A stretch of 64,000 bases of DNA from Mycolicibacterium gilvum (lineage in GTDB: Bacteria > Actinomycetota > Actinomycetes > Mycobacteriales > Mycobacteriaceae). Below the pieces are notes generated by a model that was not told the origin of the DNA, ran no database searches, and worked only from the letters and a program-made list of their open reading frames with translations. The stretch spans positions 4,650,001-4,714,000 of the forward strand of contig NZ_UGQM01000001.1 in the NCBI RefSeq assembly GCF_900454025.1, in the 5' to 3' direction. Position numbers and translations under genes: made by a program. Positions 53,457 to 61,769 of this stretch are shown here, piece after piece. How positions within the stretch are numbered: position 1 is the first letter of the stretch; the number at the start of each line of letters is the position of its first letter.

Positions 53457-55109
53457 TCAGCTCTCGACGTCCATCTCCACCAGCACCCGGCGGAGGAGCT
53501 TGCCGGTCGCGTTGCGCGGCAACTCGTCGACGAACACCACGTCGCGCGGAACCTTGTGGCGGGCCAGGTTCTCCTTGACGTGCCGCTTGATCTCCTCGGG
53601 CTCTCTGGCCGCGCCGGGTTCGGTGACGATGAAGGCCCGCAACCGCTTTCCGAACTCCACATCGTCGACGCCGACGACAGCCACCTCGGCGACGTCCGGC
53701 CGCTCCTCCAGCAGTTGCTCGACCTCCTGCGGGAAGACGTTCTCCCCGCCGGAGACGATCATGTCGTCATCGCGGCCGTCGACGAACAACAGGCCGTCGT
53801 CGGTGAAGTGACCCATGTCGCCGCTGGACATGAAGCCGTCGATGATCTGCTTGCTGCGGCCGTCGGTGTACCCGGAGAACGGTGCGCCGTTACGGACGAA
53901 GATCCGGCCACGCCGGTTCGTGCCGTGGATGCGCTGGTCGTTCTCGTCGTAGAGAACGACCTCGCAGGTGACGGGCGCGCGGCCCGCCGTACCGGGTGCC
54001 GCGCGCAGTTCGGCGGGTGTGGCGACGCTGGCGATGGCGCATTCGGTGGACCCGTACATGTTGTAGAGAACGTCGCCGAAGGTGTCCTGCACCCGGTTGG
54101 ACAGCTCCGGGCTCAGCGCCGAACCAGCGATCAGGATCACCTTCAGCGACGACGTGTCGTACTTGGCGATGACGTCGGGTCCGAGCTCGACCATTCTGTG
54201 CAGCATCGTGGGGACGGCGACCAGCATGTCGGCCTTGTGCGTCGCGATGAGCTCCAACGTCTTCTCGGCCTTGAAGCGCCGAGAGGTCACGATCTTGTTC
54301 CCGAACGCGGCGCCGACGGTGTAGGTGGCCCAACCGGTGCTGTGGAAGATCGGCGACACGATCACCATGGTTCCCTTGTGGGGGAACGGGATTCGGTCGA
54401 TGATCTGAGCCGTCGCCAGCGGTGAGACACTGTCGCGCGGCGCCCCTTTCGGAAGCCCGGTCGTGCCACTGGTCAGGATGACCGACCCGCCTGATTTGTC
54501 CGGCGCCGGCAACGGCTCCGTCGAATTCGCGGTGACGATGTCGTCGAGGGTCGGGACCCCCGGAGGCACCTCCGTGCCGTCGTCGACCCAGGTAAGCACC
54601 CGTGGCATGTCGGCAGGGAGAGCCTCGAGGAGCCCGAGGAACTCGCTGTCGTGCAGGACGACGGCGACGTTCTCGCGCTTGCAGACCTCGGCGAACTGCG
54701 GCTTGGCGAAGCCGGTGTTCATCAGCACCATCCGCGCGCCGAGCTTGCCGCAGGCCGCCATGGTGATGACCAGACCGCGGTGGTCCCGGCACAGCACGCC
54801 GACCACCGAGCCCGCAGACACACCGAGCCGGCGCAGCCCGTGCGCCAGCGCCCACGACTGATCGTCTACCTGCTTGTAGGTCAGCGTTCCGCGTTCGTCG
54901 ACGATCGCGGGCAGGTCCGCGTACTTACGTCCGCCCTGGATCGCCATCGTGGCCTGCGGGCCGTAGACGCGGGACAGCTTGGCCGTGCGCACCGACGCCG
55001 GAAGATCGGAGAAGTCGATGATGCCGGTGTCGATGAGGCGTTTGAGCGCTCGACCCGACTCGGATACCTGCTGCAGCTTCTGCCGAACGCTGCCCAGCGC
55101 GTCATTCAT
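53457..55109 (-). CDS. Fatty-acyl-CoA/AMP ligase (FadD, FadD12-like)
   Basis: A 550-residue adenylate-forming enzyme that activates a carboxylic acid to acyl-CoA. Motifs are the P-loop VILTSGTTGLPKGAP, NMYGSTECAIAS, GDMGHFTDDGLLFVDGRDDDMIVSGGENVFPQEVE (seen as GRDDDMIVSGGENVFP) and the C-terminal catalytic Lys in PRNATGKLLRR. The start at 55109 has GAGGAGG eight bases upstream. Sequence style is closest to mycobacterial FadD12. Two palindromes lie in the divergent spacer upstream. Substrate chain length is unknown. Confidence 0.9.
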   Translation of the reverse strand: MNDALGSVRQKLQQVSESGRALKRLIDTGIIDFSDLPASVRTAKLSRVYGPQATMAIQGGRKYADLPAIVDERGTLTYKQVDDQSWALAHGLRRLGVSAGSVVGVLCRDHRGLVITMAACGKLGARMVLMNTGFAKPQFAEVCKRENVAVVLHDSEFLGLLEALPADMPRVLTWVDDGTEVPPGVPTLDDIVTANSTEPLPAPDKSGGSVILTSGTTGLPKGAPRDSVSPLATAQIIDRIPFPHKGTMVIVSPIFHSTGWATYTVGAAFGNKIVTSRRFKAEKTLELIATHKADMLVAVPTMLHRMVELGPDVIAKYDTSSLKVILIAGSALSPELSNRVQDTFGDVLYNMYGSTECAIASVATPAELRAAPGTAGRAPVTCEVVLYDENDQRIHGTNRRGRIFVRNGAPFSGYTDGRSKQIIDGFMSSGDMGHFTDDGLLFVDGRDDDMIVSGGENVFPQEVEQLLEERPDVAEVAVVGVDDVEFGKRLRAFIVTEPGAAREPEEIKRHVKENLARHKVPRDVVFVDELPRNATGKLLRRVLVEMDVES

Positions 55110-55133
55110 CTCGAGGCCTCCTCGCCCAGGTCG

Positions 55134-55171
55134 CTTGCATGCAAGGTAGCAAGTGTCGGTACCTGCCGACA
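55134..55171. promoter_or_regulatory. Two palindromes upstream of fadD
   Basis: CTTGCATGCAAG (55134-55145) is a perfect 12-bp palindrome. TGTCGG-N6-CCGACA (55154-55171) is a perfect interrupted one. They are 20 bp apart start to start and lie 25-62 nt before the fadD start, in the spacer shared with the divergent Pro-rich gene. They are likely sites for a TetR-type regulator. Confidence 0.5.
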
Positions 55172-55263
55172 TCACACGTTGTCAGACCTGTGGCCGAGAA
55201 CGCGAAATATGTTGCTGCGCAATCCTTCTCGCAGCTCCGCGGCCGAAGCGTTAGAGTTGACCG

Positions 55264-55620
55264 ATGGCACGTGCCTGCCCGCTGGTGATCATCGCCGCGG
55301 TCCTGGGACTGACCGTCCTCGCCGCGGGCGGCGGACGGGCAGCGGCCGCACCGGGGCAGGATGATCACGGCGCGCCGGTCATACCCCCACCCGCCTTTCC
55401 GGCGCTACCGCTGCCGGTACTGCCCATCCCGGCGGGACTGCCGCCGTTCCCCTACCCCGCGGACGTTCCTTTGGTGCAACTGCCGGCCGACATCCCCACC
55501 GTCGAGTTCCCGGCCGCGGTGCCACCGGTGACATTGCCCGGCCCCGTTCCCTCCGTGCAGTTGCCCGCCGCCATCCCGCCGATCCAGTTGCCGGCCCCGA
55601 TCCCGCGCGGGTTGTTGTAG
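55264..55620 (+). CDS. Secreted proline-rich repeat protein
   Basis: A 118-residue exported protein. After a signal peptide (cleaved near AAAAP) the mature part is a chain of 8-10-residue repeats such as LPADIPTVEFPAAVPPV and QLPAAIPPIQLPAPIP, rich in Pro, Val, Ile and Leu. It has no Cys. TAGAGT lies six bases before the ATG (leaderless). It resembles small mycobacterial proline-rich exported proteins; a structural envelope role is a guess. Confidence 0.7.
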   Translation: MARACPLVIIAAVLGLTVLAAGGGRAAAAPGQDDHGAPVIPPPAFPALPLPVLPIPAGLPPFPYPADVPLVQLPADIPTVEFPAAVPPVTLPGPVPSVQLPAAIPPIQLPAPIPRGLL

Positions 55621-55723
55621 CGGCGGCGGTCGCCGGCAAGGGTCGGGGCGCGCTGCGGACTCCACCAGCATCGGCGACATCCTCAGGCGCGTGACGCGTG
55701 CCTACGACTGGTTTCCGCGGCCT

Positions 55724-56119
55724 TCAGCGAGCGGGGCCTGCGTTGGTCAGCAGCAGGGCCGCCTCGTTGTAGGGAAACAGGCGATAGAACGGACGCGCAC
55801 GCGCGACGACGAGCGGCGCGGCCTCGGCCTTGCTCACCACCCGTGGGTCGGTGAGCACGACGGCGCGTCCGCGCTTGTGCAGCACCGTCGGTCCTCCTGC
55901 AAGGACGTTCTTGACCCAGTCCGTCTGCAGGCCGTAACCGATCAGAATGGCGTAACCGTCGGCGGTCTCGAAGACGAGAAGAGGTGTCCGGTACGGCCTG
56001 CCCGACTTCCTTCCGACGTGCTCGAGCGTTCCGAGGTTCGGAAGCCACGGCGTGAGCGATCTGGCCGCTGGGTTGGTGACGCGCCGGTTGAACTCTGCGA
56101 CTCGGCGGGGCATGCGCAT
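55724..56119 (-). CDS. Deazaflavin (F420)-dependent nitroreductase-family protein (Ddn-like)
   Basis: A 131-residue split-barrel protein of the Ddn/FDOR-B type. Typical segments are LEHVGRKSGRPYRTPLLVFE and WVKNVLAGGP with the later RGRAVVLTDPRVV. Such proteins bind coenzyme F420H2 and reduce quinones or nitroaromatics. TATCGT lies six bases before the ATG at 56119 (leaderless). It is divergent from the second MpaB-family gene, 66 nt away. Substrate unknown. Confidence 0.87.
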   Translation of the reverse strand: MRMPRRVAEFNRRVTNPAARSLTPWLPNLGTLEHVGRKSGRPYRTPLLVFETADGYAILIGYGLQTDWVKNVLAGGPTVLHKRGRAVVLTDPRVVSKAEAAPLVVARARPFYRLFPYNEAALLLTNAGPAR

Positions 56120-56185
56120 ACTCCGACGATAGCGCCGGGATCGTCTGTCACCCCCTCCCCTGGCAGGCCACGTACCGTCGAGGTC

Positions 56186-57088
56186 ATGGTGTTGGCGCGG
56201 GAAGTGGCGGCGATCAGGAGCGGCCTGGGCCGCGCGGTGTTCGGGATGGTGGCAGGGCCGGACGGGCCGGACAACCGCGCACGGATCCACGGCACGCCGG
56301 GTCCGCGGTGGTTCGCCGAGGACCGCCCGATCCGGCGGGTGCACGCCGACGCGTCGATGTTCGTCGGCGGCCTGCGCGCACTGCTGCTTCAGTCGCTGCA
56401 TCCGCTGGCGATGGCGGGCGTCGCCGAGCACTCCGACTACCGCGCCGATCCGTGGGGACGTCTGCAGCGCACCAGCACATTCCTCGCGGTCACGACCTTC
56501 GGGCCCGACGCCGAGGCGCAACGGGCGGTCGACAAGGTCCGCGGCATCCACCGCCGTGTGCGCGGCGTCGCGCCCGACGGCACACCGTATGAAGCCGGCG
56601 ATCCCCACCTTCTCGAGTGGGTGCACATCGCGGAGATCGACAGCTTCCTATTGGCCCACCAGCTCTACGGGGCGCAGCCTCTCGACCAGGCGGGCCGCGA
56701 CGGCTACGTCGCCGACACCGCCCGTGTCGCACGTGCTCTCGGAGTGTCGAATCCTCCCCGCACCGAAGGCGAGTTACGCGAGCGGATCAAGGCCTACCGA
56801 CCGGAGCTGCGCGGCACCTCCGCAGCCCGGGACGCCGCGCGATTCCTGCTGTTGACGCCGCCGCTGCCGTTGCCGGCACGTGCTCCGTACGGCGTCCTGG
56901 CCACCACCGCGGTGGCGATGCTGCCCGGGTGGGCACGAAAGCCGTTGTGGCTGCCGCACTTTCCGCCCCTGGAAGCGACGGCCGTGCGCGCCGCCGGACG
57001 AGTGCTCGTCGGCGGGATCCGGTGGGTGATGACGGCCGGTCAGGAAGAGCAGGCTGCCGGGAGTCCGGCGCCGGTCACGCTGAGGTAA
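56186..57088 (+). CDS. MpaB-family oxygenase (DUF2236)
   Basis: A 300-residue member of the oxygenase MpaB family, the short DUF2236 form. Visible are DASMFVGGLRALLLQSLHPLAMAGVAEHSDY with the candidate His, RTSTFLAVTTFG, WVHIAEIDSFL and ELRERIKAY. TACCGT lies seven bases before the ATG (leaderless). It differs strongly from the 407-residue MpaB paralogue at 49790. No substrate can be named. Confidence 0.85.
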   Translation: MVLAREVAAIRSGLGRAVFGMVAGPDGPDNRARIHGTPGPRWFAEDRPIRRVHADASMFVGGLRALLLQSLHPLAMAGVAEHSDYRADPWGRLQRTSTFLAVTTFGPDAEAQRAVDKVRGIHRRVRGVAPDGTPYEAGDPHLLEWVHIAEIDSFLLAHQLYGAQPLDQAGRDGYVADTARVARALGVSNPPRTEGELRERIKAYRPELRGTSAARDAARFLLLTPPLPLPARAPYGVLATTAVAMLPGWARKPLWLPHFPPLEATAVRAAGRVLVGGIRWVMTAGQEEQAAGSPAPVTLR

Positions 57089-57108
57089 ATCTCCCGCGCG
57101 GCTCCCCG

Positions 57109-57909
57109 TCAGCCGTTGGGGGCAGGGACCGGTGCCGTGGTCGTCGTCGTCACGGTCTCGGTCGGCGCCGTGGTCTCGGTGGTCACCGTCGTGGTGGGAG
57201 TCGGGCTGTCGGTCGTGGGCGGCGGCGTCGTCGGGGTCGTCTCGGACGCGGTGTTCGGCGGTACAGCGGGTGCCACCGTTGTCGTGACGGTCGACGTGGA
57301 CGTAGAGGTCGAGACCGACGTCTCGGTACTAGCGGGGCTGATCACGCCGCACGCGATGCGGGTATCCGCGCCTTGTTCCGCACCCGGCATGTCGGCGCCC
57401 TCGTGCAGCAGGATCGAAGAGCCGTCGGGTCCCGTGAGCTGCTCTTCAGTAAAGGCATCGGTGGTGGCGACGAGCTTGCCGTTCCCGTCGGACCGGACGA
57501 GCAGCGGCGGCAGGTCGCCGGCAGCCGGCATGCCGGTCATACCCTCACCCTGGAAGTGGTCACCGGCGGAGTTGAAGTCGCCGACCGGTCCGCCGTCAGG
57601 GGCAGGCGAGTTCGGCTCACACCGGCCGAACGCGTGGATGTGCAGGCCGTGGAATCCCGGAGAGAGACTGGCACCGTCAACGGTTTCGACTGTCACAGTG
57701 GCGAATCCGCCGGTGAAATCAATGGTGGCGTCGGCGACAGCCTTGTCATCGATTGTCTTCAGTTGGGTCTTGAGTTGTTGCGCGTCAGCGTTCGACGACG
57801 ACGGGGTGGTGGTCGAGGACTCGTCCTCACCGGGCTGACTGGAACAACCGCTCAGAATGGCGGCGGGCGTGGCGAGCAGAGCGATGGCGGCGGTGACATG
57901 CTTGTTCAT
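57109..57909 (-). CDS. sodC: Cu-type superoxide dismutase-like lipoprotein with altered zinc site
   Basis: A 266-residue lipoprotein (lipobox LSGC, Cys22). The SodC domain spans about 45-190. Copper-type ligands His90, His92, His118 and His169 are present, as are the Cys97/Cys187 pair and Arg184. Of the zinc ligands only bridging His118 and Asp132 remain; the two His expected in the loop are Met124 and Met127. The electrostatic loop before Arg184 is short. M. tuberculosis SodC is known to work without zinc, so copper-only activity is plausible. A Thr/Pro-rich tail of about 75 residues follows, unusual for the family. Confidence 0.85.
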   Translation of the reverse strand: MNKHVTAAIALLATPAAILSGCSSQPGEDESSTTTPSSSNADAQQLKTQLKTIDDKAVADATIDFTGGFATVTVETVDGASLSPGFHGLHIHAFGRCEPNSPAPDGGPVGDFNSAGDHFQGEGMTGMPAAGDLPPLLVRSDGNGKLVATTDAFTEEQLTGPDGSSILLHEGADMPGAEQGADTRIACGVISPASTETSVSTSTSTSTVTTTVAPAVPPNTASETTPTTPPPTTDSPTPTTTVTTETTAPTETVTTTTTAPVPAPNG

Positions 57910-58366
57910 CTGAGGCGCCTACCCCTTCGACGCCGACTCAAACTGGCAATTCACTGGACGACACTGTCGGATCGGGGCCGAACCTGAAGTTGTGGTCGAC
58001 CCCGGGCCGAGAACTCGCCAAGAAGTTCAGACTCGGCAGACGTCTCGGTCGGTTGTCCAACAGTTTTGGCTGCGGTGCGGCTGGGCGCCGGGCAGCCTCC
58101 GCATCCCCATCGGCGTCGGCGTCCACAAGTGGCGTTATGTGATCGCGTGCGACGGCTTCCCATACGGCATAGGGGATCGTTGACCAGCTTGCGACTCGAG
58201 TCGCGTGGCAGGAAAGTCCGATGCTGATGGGGCCGACGTGAACCGCAGACTGGACATGGCTGAGCCCGGACCTATACGTCGCGCGCGCGCCGGCAGATCC
58301 CTGTTGCATCACGGAGCAACCTATGGGTGCTGGCCGAAGGGTCCACGCCACCTCGGACGTTCCGCG
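57910..58366. other. 457-nt region without a confident gene
   Basis: Frames on both strands exist (for example 57938-58351 on the minus strand) but their translations look random and have no ribosome binding site. No RNA fold or repeat stood out. It separates sodC from the HNH gene. Confidence 0.45.
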
Positions 58367-59677
58367 TCAGTTGGCGGTGGCCGTGGGTGGTGGTTGGTAG
58401 GGGTGGTACCACTTCCAGTAGAGGCGTTCACCCGACGGTCCCCGGTAGGGCGGGACGGCCGGCGGGGGTTGGGTGGGCGGCCGGGCCAGCGTGCCGGACT
58501 GCAGTGGGCGGCCGGTGTGGTCGGTGACGGCGAGCTGGTGTGCGGGTCCGGTGATGACGATGATGCCGCGGTGGTGCGCGCGGTGGTGGTAGGGGCAGAC
58601 CAGCACGAGGTTGTCGAGCTCGGTGTCTCCGCCGTCTTCCCAGTGCACGATGTGGTGGGCGTGCAGGCCTCGGGTGGCCCCGCAGCCGGGGACCACGCAG
58701 CTGCGGTCGCGGTGTTCCAACGCGCGACGCAAGCGGCGGTTGACGGTGCGGGTGCTTCGTCCGGCGCCGATCGGGCGGCCGTGACGTTCGAACCACACCT
58801 CGCAGGTCGCATCACAGCTCAGGTAGCGGCGCTCCCCGGCGGTCAGCAGCGGGCCCAGATGCAACGCGGCCAGCTTGGATTCGACATCGACGTGCACGAC
58901 GACGGTGGTGTGCTGACCATGAGGGCGGCGCACCGCTTCGGCATCCCAGGAAGCCTCGACCAGCGCCAGGAACGCCTCGGCGAGATTGGGCAGCGGGGGC
59001 CGGTGCGGGCCCTCGTCGCTGTCGGCGTGCTCGCGGGTCCACTGGGCGATCAGGGCATCTTTGTGCGAGTGCAGAGCGGCCTGAAACGTCGCGGCCTGCT
59101 CATGGGGCAGCTTGATCCGCCAGTAGGTGTAGTCGGCGTCGCAGGAAGTGGTGATCTCGGCGGTCGGTAGCGACGGTGGTTCAGGCTCGTCATGATCGGG
59201 CAGGTCGTGGTCGGGCTCGTCGCCGTCGTCGGCGGACGGTTCGGGTTCGGGTCGGGGTTCCTGTTTGATCGCGGTGCGCAACTGGCTGACCGAGGCATTC
59301 TGCGCCAACCGTGCGTAGTGGTCGTCAGAGCCCTGACCGGCGCCCTCGGCGATCACCCCGACCTGATCGACAGAAAGGCGTCCCTCGCGCAATGCCTGGG
59401 TGCAGCGCGGGAACTCGGCGGCCCGGTCGGCGATCGCGACGATTCTCTCGGCGTTTCCTGCGGAGGTGCCCAGCTTCCACGCCACCAACGCCGCGATCGA
59501 GCGGGCTCCAGTCGCACCCCAGAGTTGATCGCCGTCGATCTCGGCGACGATGTCGACGATGCGCCCGTCGATGGCGTTGCGCTGGCCGGCGAGCTCGGAC
59601 AGTTCGTCGAACAGGGCCTCCAACCGCGCTTCCCGAGGCGGGCTCGGGATGAAAGACGGTGCGCTGCCTGGCCGCAT
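58367..59677 (-). CDS. DUF222/HNH-endonuclease protein (13E12 repeat family)
   Basis: A 436-residue protein of the mycobacterial 13E12 family. The N-terminal DUF222 region (about 15-300) is interrupted by an acidic low-complexity insert (about 145-175). The C-terminal HNH nuclease motif is CVVPGC-x5-HAHHIVHWEDGG and LDNLVLVCPYHHRAHH, with the paired Cys and His that bind zinc. Members are multicopy and often mobile-like in mycobacteria, though no mobile element is visible here. Function unproven; nuclease activity is inferred. Confidence 0.9.
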   Translation of the reverse strand: MRPGSAPSFIPSPPREARLEALFDELSELAGQRNAIDGRIVDIVAEIDGDQLWGATGARSIAALVAWKLGTSAGNAERIVAIADRAAEFPRCTQALREGRLSVDQVGVIAEGAGQGSDDHYARLAQNASVSQLRTAIKQEPRPEPEPSADDGDEPDHDLPDHDEPEPPSLPTAEITTSCDADYTYWRIKLPHEQAATFQAALHSHKDALIAQWTREHADSDEGPHRPPLPNLAEAFLALVEASWDAEAVRRPHGQHTTVVVHVDVESKLAALHLGPLLTAGERRYLSCDATCEVWFERHGRPIGAGRSTRTVNRRLRRALEHRDRSCVVPGCGATRGLHAHHIVHWEDGGDTELDNLVLVCPYHHRAHHRGIIVITGPAHQLAVTDHTGRPLQSGTLARPPTQPPPAVPPYRGPSGERLYWKWYHPYQPPPTATAN

Positions 59678-60007
59678 GACCCCAGAGTGGCAGAGAGGTC
59701 TGACAAATCCGGGTTCGATTGCGAGCCAACCAGTTCAACCTTCGCGAGACTGCCTTCACGGTCGTGACAACGGGCCCATCAACGACCCTGAGTGCAGTCT
59801 GGGGCCGCCCGGCTGCGGGCACCGGTATCTGAAGGCTGATGCCGCGATCAGCCACATCTCGAACCTCTTCTGCTCACTACGCCCAGGTGACACGGCTTCC
59901 CTACAATCGGCATCCCGAGCCGGCTACGCCCAGAGGCTTTCAATGGGCGCGTTGACGCGGCGACGTCGGTGCCTGAGGCGCGATCTCCAGGTGCGCCGGA
60001 CCCGCGG
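59678..60007. other. 330-nt region without a confident gene
   Basis: No convincing reading frame, hairpin or repeat was seen between the HNH gene start and the tRNA 3' end. It includes the promoter region of the leftward HNH gene. Confidence 0.45.
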
Positions 60008-60081
60008 TGCCCCCAGTCGGACTCGAACCGACACTTGGCGGATTTTAAGTCCGCTGCCTCTGCCAATTGGGCTATGGGGGC
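60008..60081 (-). tRNA. tRNA with anticodon TAA (tRNA-Leu), short variable loop
   Basis: On the minus strand a 74-nt cloverleaf forms. The acceptor GCCCCCA pairs with TGGGGGC, the anticodon stem GCGGA/TCCGC holds loop CTTAAAA, and the T arm is GTCGG-TTCGAGT-CCGAC. The discriminator is A and CCA is not encoded. The anticodon TAA reads leucine UUA codons. The variable loop has only five bases (CAAGT), whereas bacterial tRNA-Leu normally has a long variable arm. Confidence 0.9.
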
Positions 60082-60172
60082 CTGGCCGCTGATCCTAACG
60101 ATCCGCCGCGGCCCGGGTTTGCGTCTGCCCCGCCCAGGCAATCCGTCATCACCTCAACTGCCAGGAGTCGCC

Positions 60173-61435
60173 ATGGCACCGTCATCGACCGCCGCGACCG
60201 CCGTCCTCGACGGCCTACCCGGCATCCGCGCGTGGCAGGAGGACTTCTACCGCGACCTGCACCGCCACCCCGAGCTGTCGCACCAGGAGCACCGAACCGC
60301 GGCGAAAGTCGCCGAAACGCTGGCCGGCTACCGCGTCCACACCGGCGTCGGCGGCACCGGGGTGATAGGCATCCTCGACAACGGCCCCGGCCCGACGGTG
60401 CTGTTGCGCGCCGACATGGACGCCCTGCCGGTCCTGGAGGACACCGGTCTGCCCTACGCCAGCAGTACGCGCGCCACCGATGCGACCGGGCACGAGGTCC
60501 CCGTGATGCACGCCTGCGGGCACGACGCCCACGTCACCGCACTGCTCGGCGCTGCGCGGCTGATGGCCGACGGTCGCAGCAACTGGGGTGGCACCCTGGT
60601 GGCGCTCTTCCAGCCCGCCGAGGAGACCGGCGATGGAGCCCGCGGGATGGTCGACGACGGACTGGCGAAACTTCTGCCACCCGTCGACGTGTGCCACGGT
60701 CAACACGTCATGCCCTTCCCCGCCGGCACGATCGGCGTGCACGCCGGTCCGTTCATGGCCTCTGCCGACAGCATGCGGATCACCGTGTACGGCCGGGGAA
60801 GTCACGGATCGATGCCGCAGGCGTCCGTCGATCCGGTCGTCCTCGCCGCGATGATCGTCGTGCGCCTGCAGACCGTCGTCTCACGGGAGGTCAGCCCCGC
60901 GGAGTCCGCAGTGCTCACCGTCGGCAGCATCACTGCCGGCTCCAAGAGCAATGTGATCCCCGACCGCGCCGTCCTGCAGCTCAACATCCGGACATTCAAC
61001 GACGCGACACGCACCGCCGTCCTCGACGCCGTCCGCCGGATCGTCACCGCCGAGTGCATGGCGTCGCGATCGCCCCGGGATCCGGAGTTCGAACTGTTTG
61101 ATCGATTCCCATTGACCGACAACGACATCCCCACCACTGAGCGTGTCACGCACGCGTTCACCGACATGTTCGGTGAACGTTGCGTGGAGCTACCCCAGGG
61201 CGCTGGTAGCGAGGACTTCAGCGACATCCCGCGAGCACTCGGCGTGCCCTACACCTACTGGGGCGTCGGCTGCGTCGATCCCGACGTCTACCGCACGGCG
61301 GCCGAAGCAGGCTCGATCAACCAGGACATCGCCGTGAACCACTCACCGCGGTTCGCACCGGTGATCCAGCCGACGCTCGACACCGCCACGCAGGCGCTCA
61401 TCACCGCCGCTCTGGCCTGGCTGACCCCGGCCTAG
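60173..61435 (+). CDS. M20-family amidohydrolase (AmiB1/hippurate hydrolase-like)
   Basis: A 420-residue metallo-amidohydrolase of the M20D type. Metal-binding segments are LLRADMDALPV, MHACGHDAHVT and FQPAEETGDGARGMV; the final ligand is probably the His in VNHSPRFAP. It cleaves N-acyl or N-carbamoyl amino acids or similar amides; the substrate is unknown. CAGGAG lies seven bases before the ATG. Its stop interlocks with the convergent UsfY gene in CTAG at 61432-61435. Confidence 0.9.
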   Translation: MAPSSTAATAVLDGLPGIRAWQEDFYRDLHRHPELSHQEHRTAAKVAETLAGYRVHTGVGGTGVIGILDNGPGPTVLLRADMDALPVLEDTGLPYASSTRATDATGHEVPVMHACGHDAHVTALLGAARLMADGRSNWGGTLVALFQPAEETGDGARGMVDDGLAKLLPPVDVCHGQHVMPFPAGTIGVHAGPFMASADSMRITVYGRGSHGSMPQASVDPVVLAAMIVVRLQTVVSREVSPAESAVLTVGSITAGSKSNVIPDRAVLQLNIRTFNDATRTAVLDAVRRIVTAECMASRSPRDPEFELFDRFPLTDNDIPTTERVTHAFTDMFGERCVELPQGAGSEDFSDIPRALGVPYTYWGVGCVDPDVYRTAAEAGSINQDIAVNHSPRFAPVIQPTLDTATQALITAALAWLTPA

Positions 61436-61743
61436 CTCGTCGGCGGCTCGTAGTGCGCCTGCGGGTGCTTCCGGTGCCATTCCTCCTGCTGGAGTTGGAC
61501 TTTGCGGTGCGTGCGGGCCAACCAGGCCAGGCCGCCGGCGATGAGAAGCACCGCCAGAACCACTCCGACGATGCCGGTGATCGTGCTGCTGTTGGCGAAC
61601 GAGAACAGTCCGACGACCAGTGACAGGACGCCGAGGCCGACAGCGATCAAACCCGGTGCGTTGACACCGGCTTTCATCGTCTCGCCGGCGTGCTGGCGGG
61701 TGGTGCGGGCGTGGTCGACGGGATCTTGCGACGTATCAGGCAT
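61432..61743 (-). CDS. UsfY-family small membrane protein
   Basis: A 103-residue protein. The N-terminal DPVDHARTTRQHAGETMKAG is the recognisable UsfY signature, then come two hydrophobic helices (about 30-48 and 55-75) and a basic/hydrophilic tail. UsfY is encoded just upstream of the rsbW-sigF operon in M. tuberculosis; here the gene is elsewhere, 26 nt after a flavodoxin-fold gene that has a perfect SigF-type promoter. AGGAGGAG precedes the ATG. Function unknown; a SigF-dependent stress role is inferred. Confidence 0.82.
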   Translation of the reverse strand: MPDTSQDPVDHARTTRQHAGETMKAGVNAPGLIAVGLGVLSLVVGLFSFANSSTITGIVGVVLAVLLIAGGLAWLARTHRKVQLQQEEWHRKHPQAHYEPPTS

Positions 61744-61769
61744 GAGGGCTCCTCCTCGCGGTCGTGTCG

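Noticed and set aside
57938..58351. 137-codon minus-strand frame after sodC
   Set aside because: No ribosome binding site or promoter, random-looking composition, no recognisable fold.
58367..59677. 13E12/HNH gene as evidence of an integrated mobile element
   Set aside because: No integrase, transposase, direct repeats or composition shift around it; such genes are common chromosomal residents in mycobacteria.
60008..60172. Integration of a genomic island at the tRNA gene
   Set aside because: No duplicated tRNA 3' end and no integrase were seen nearby.
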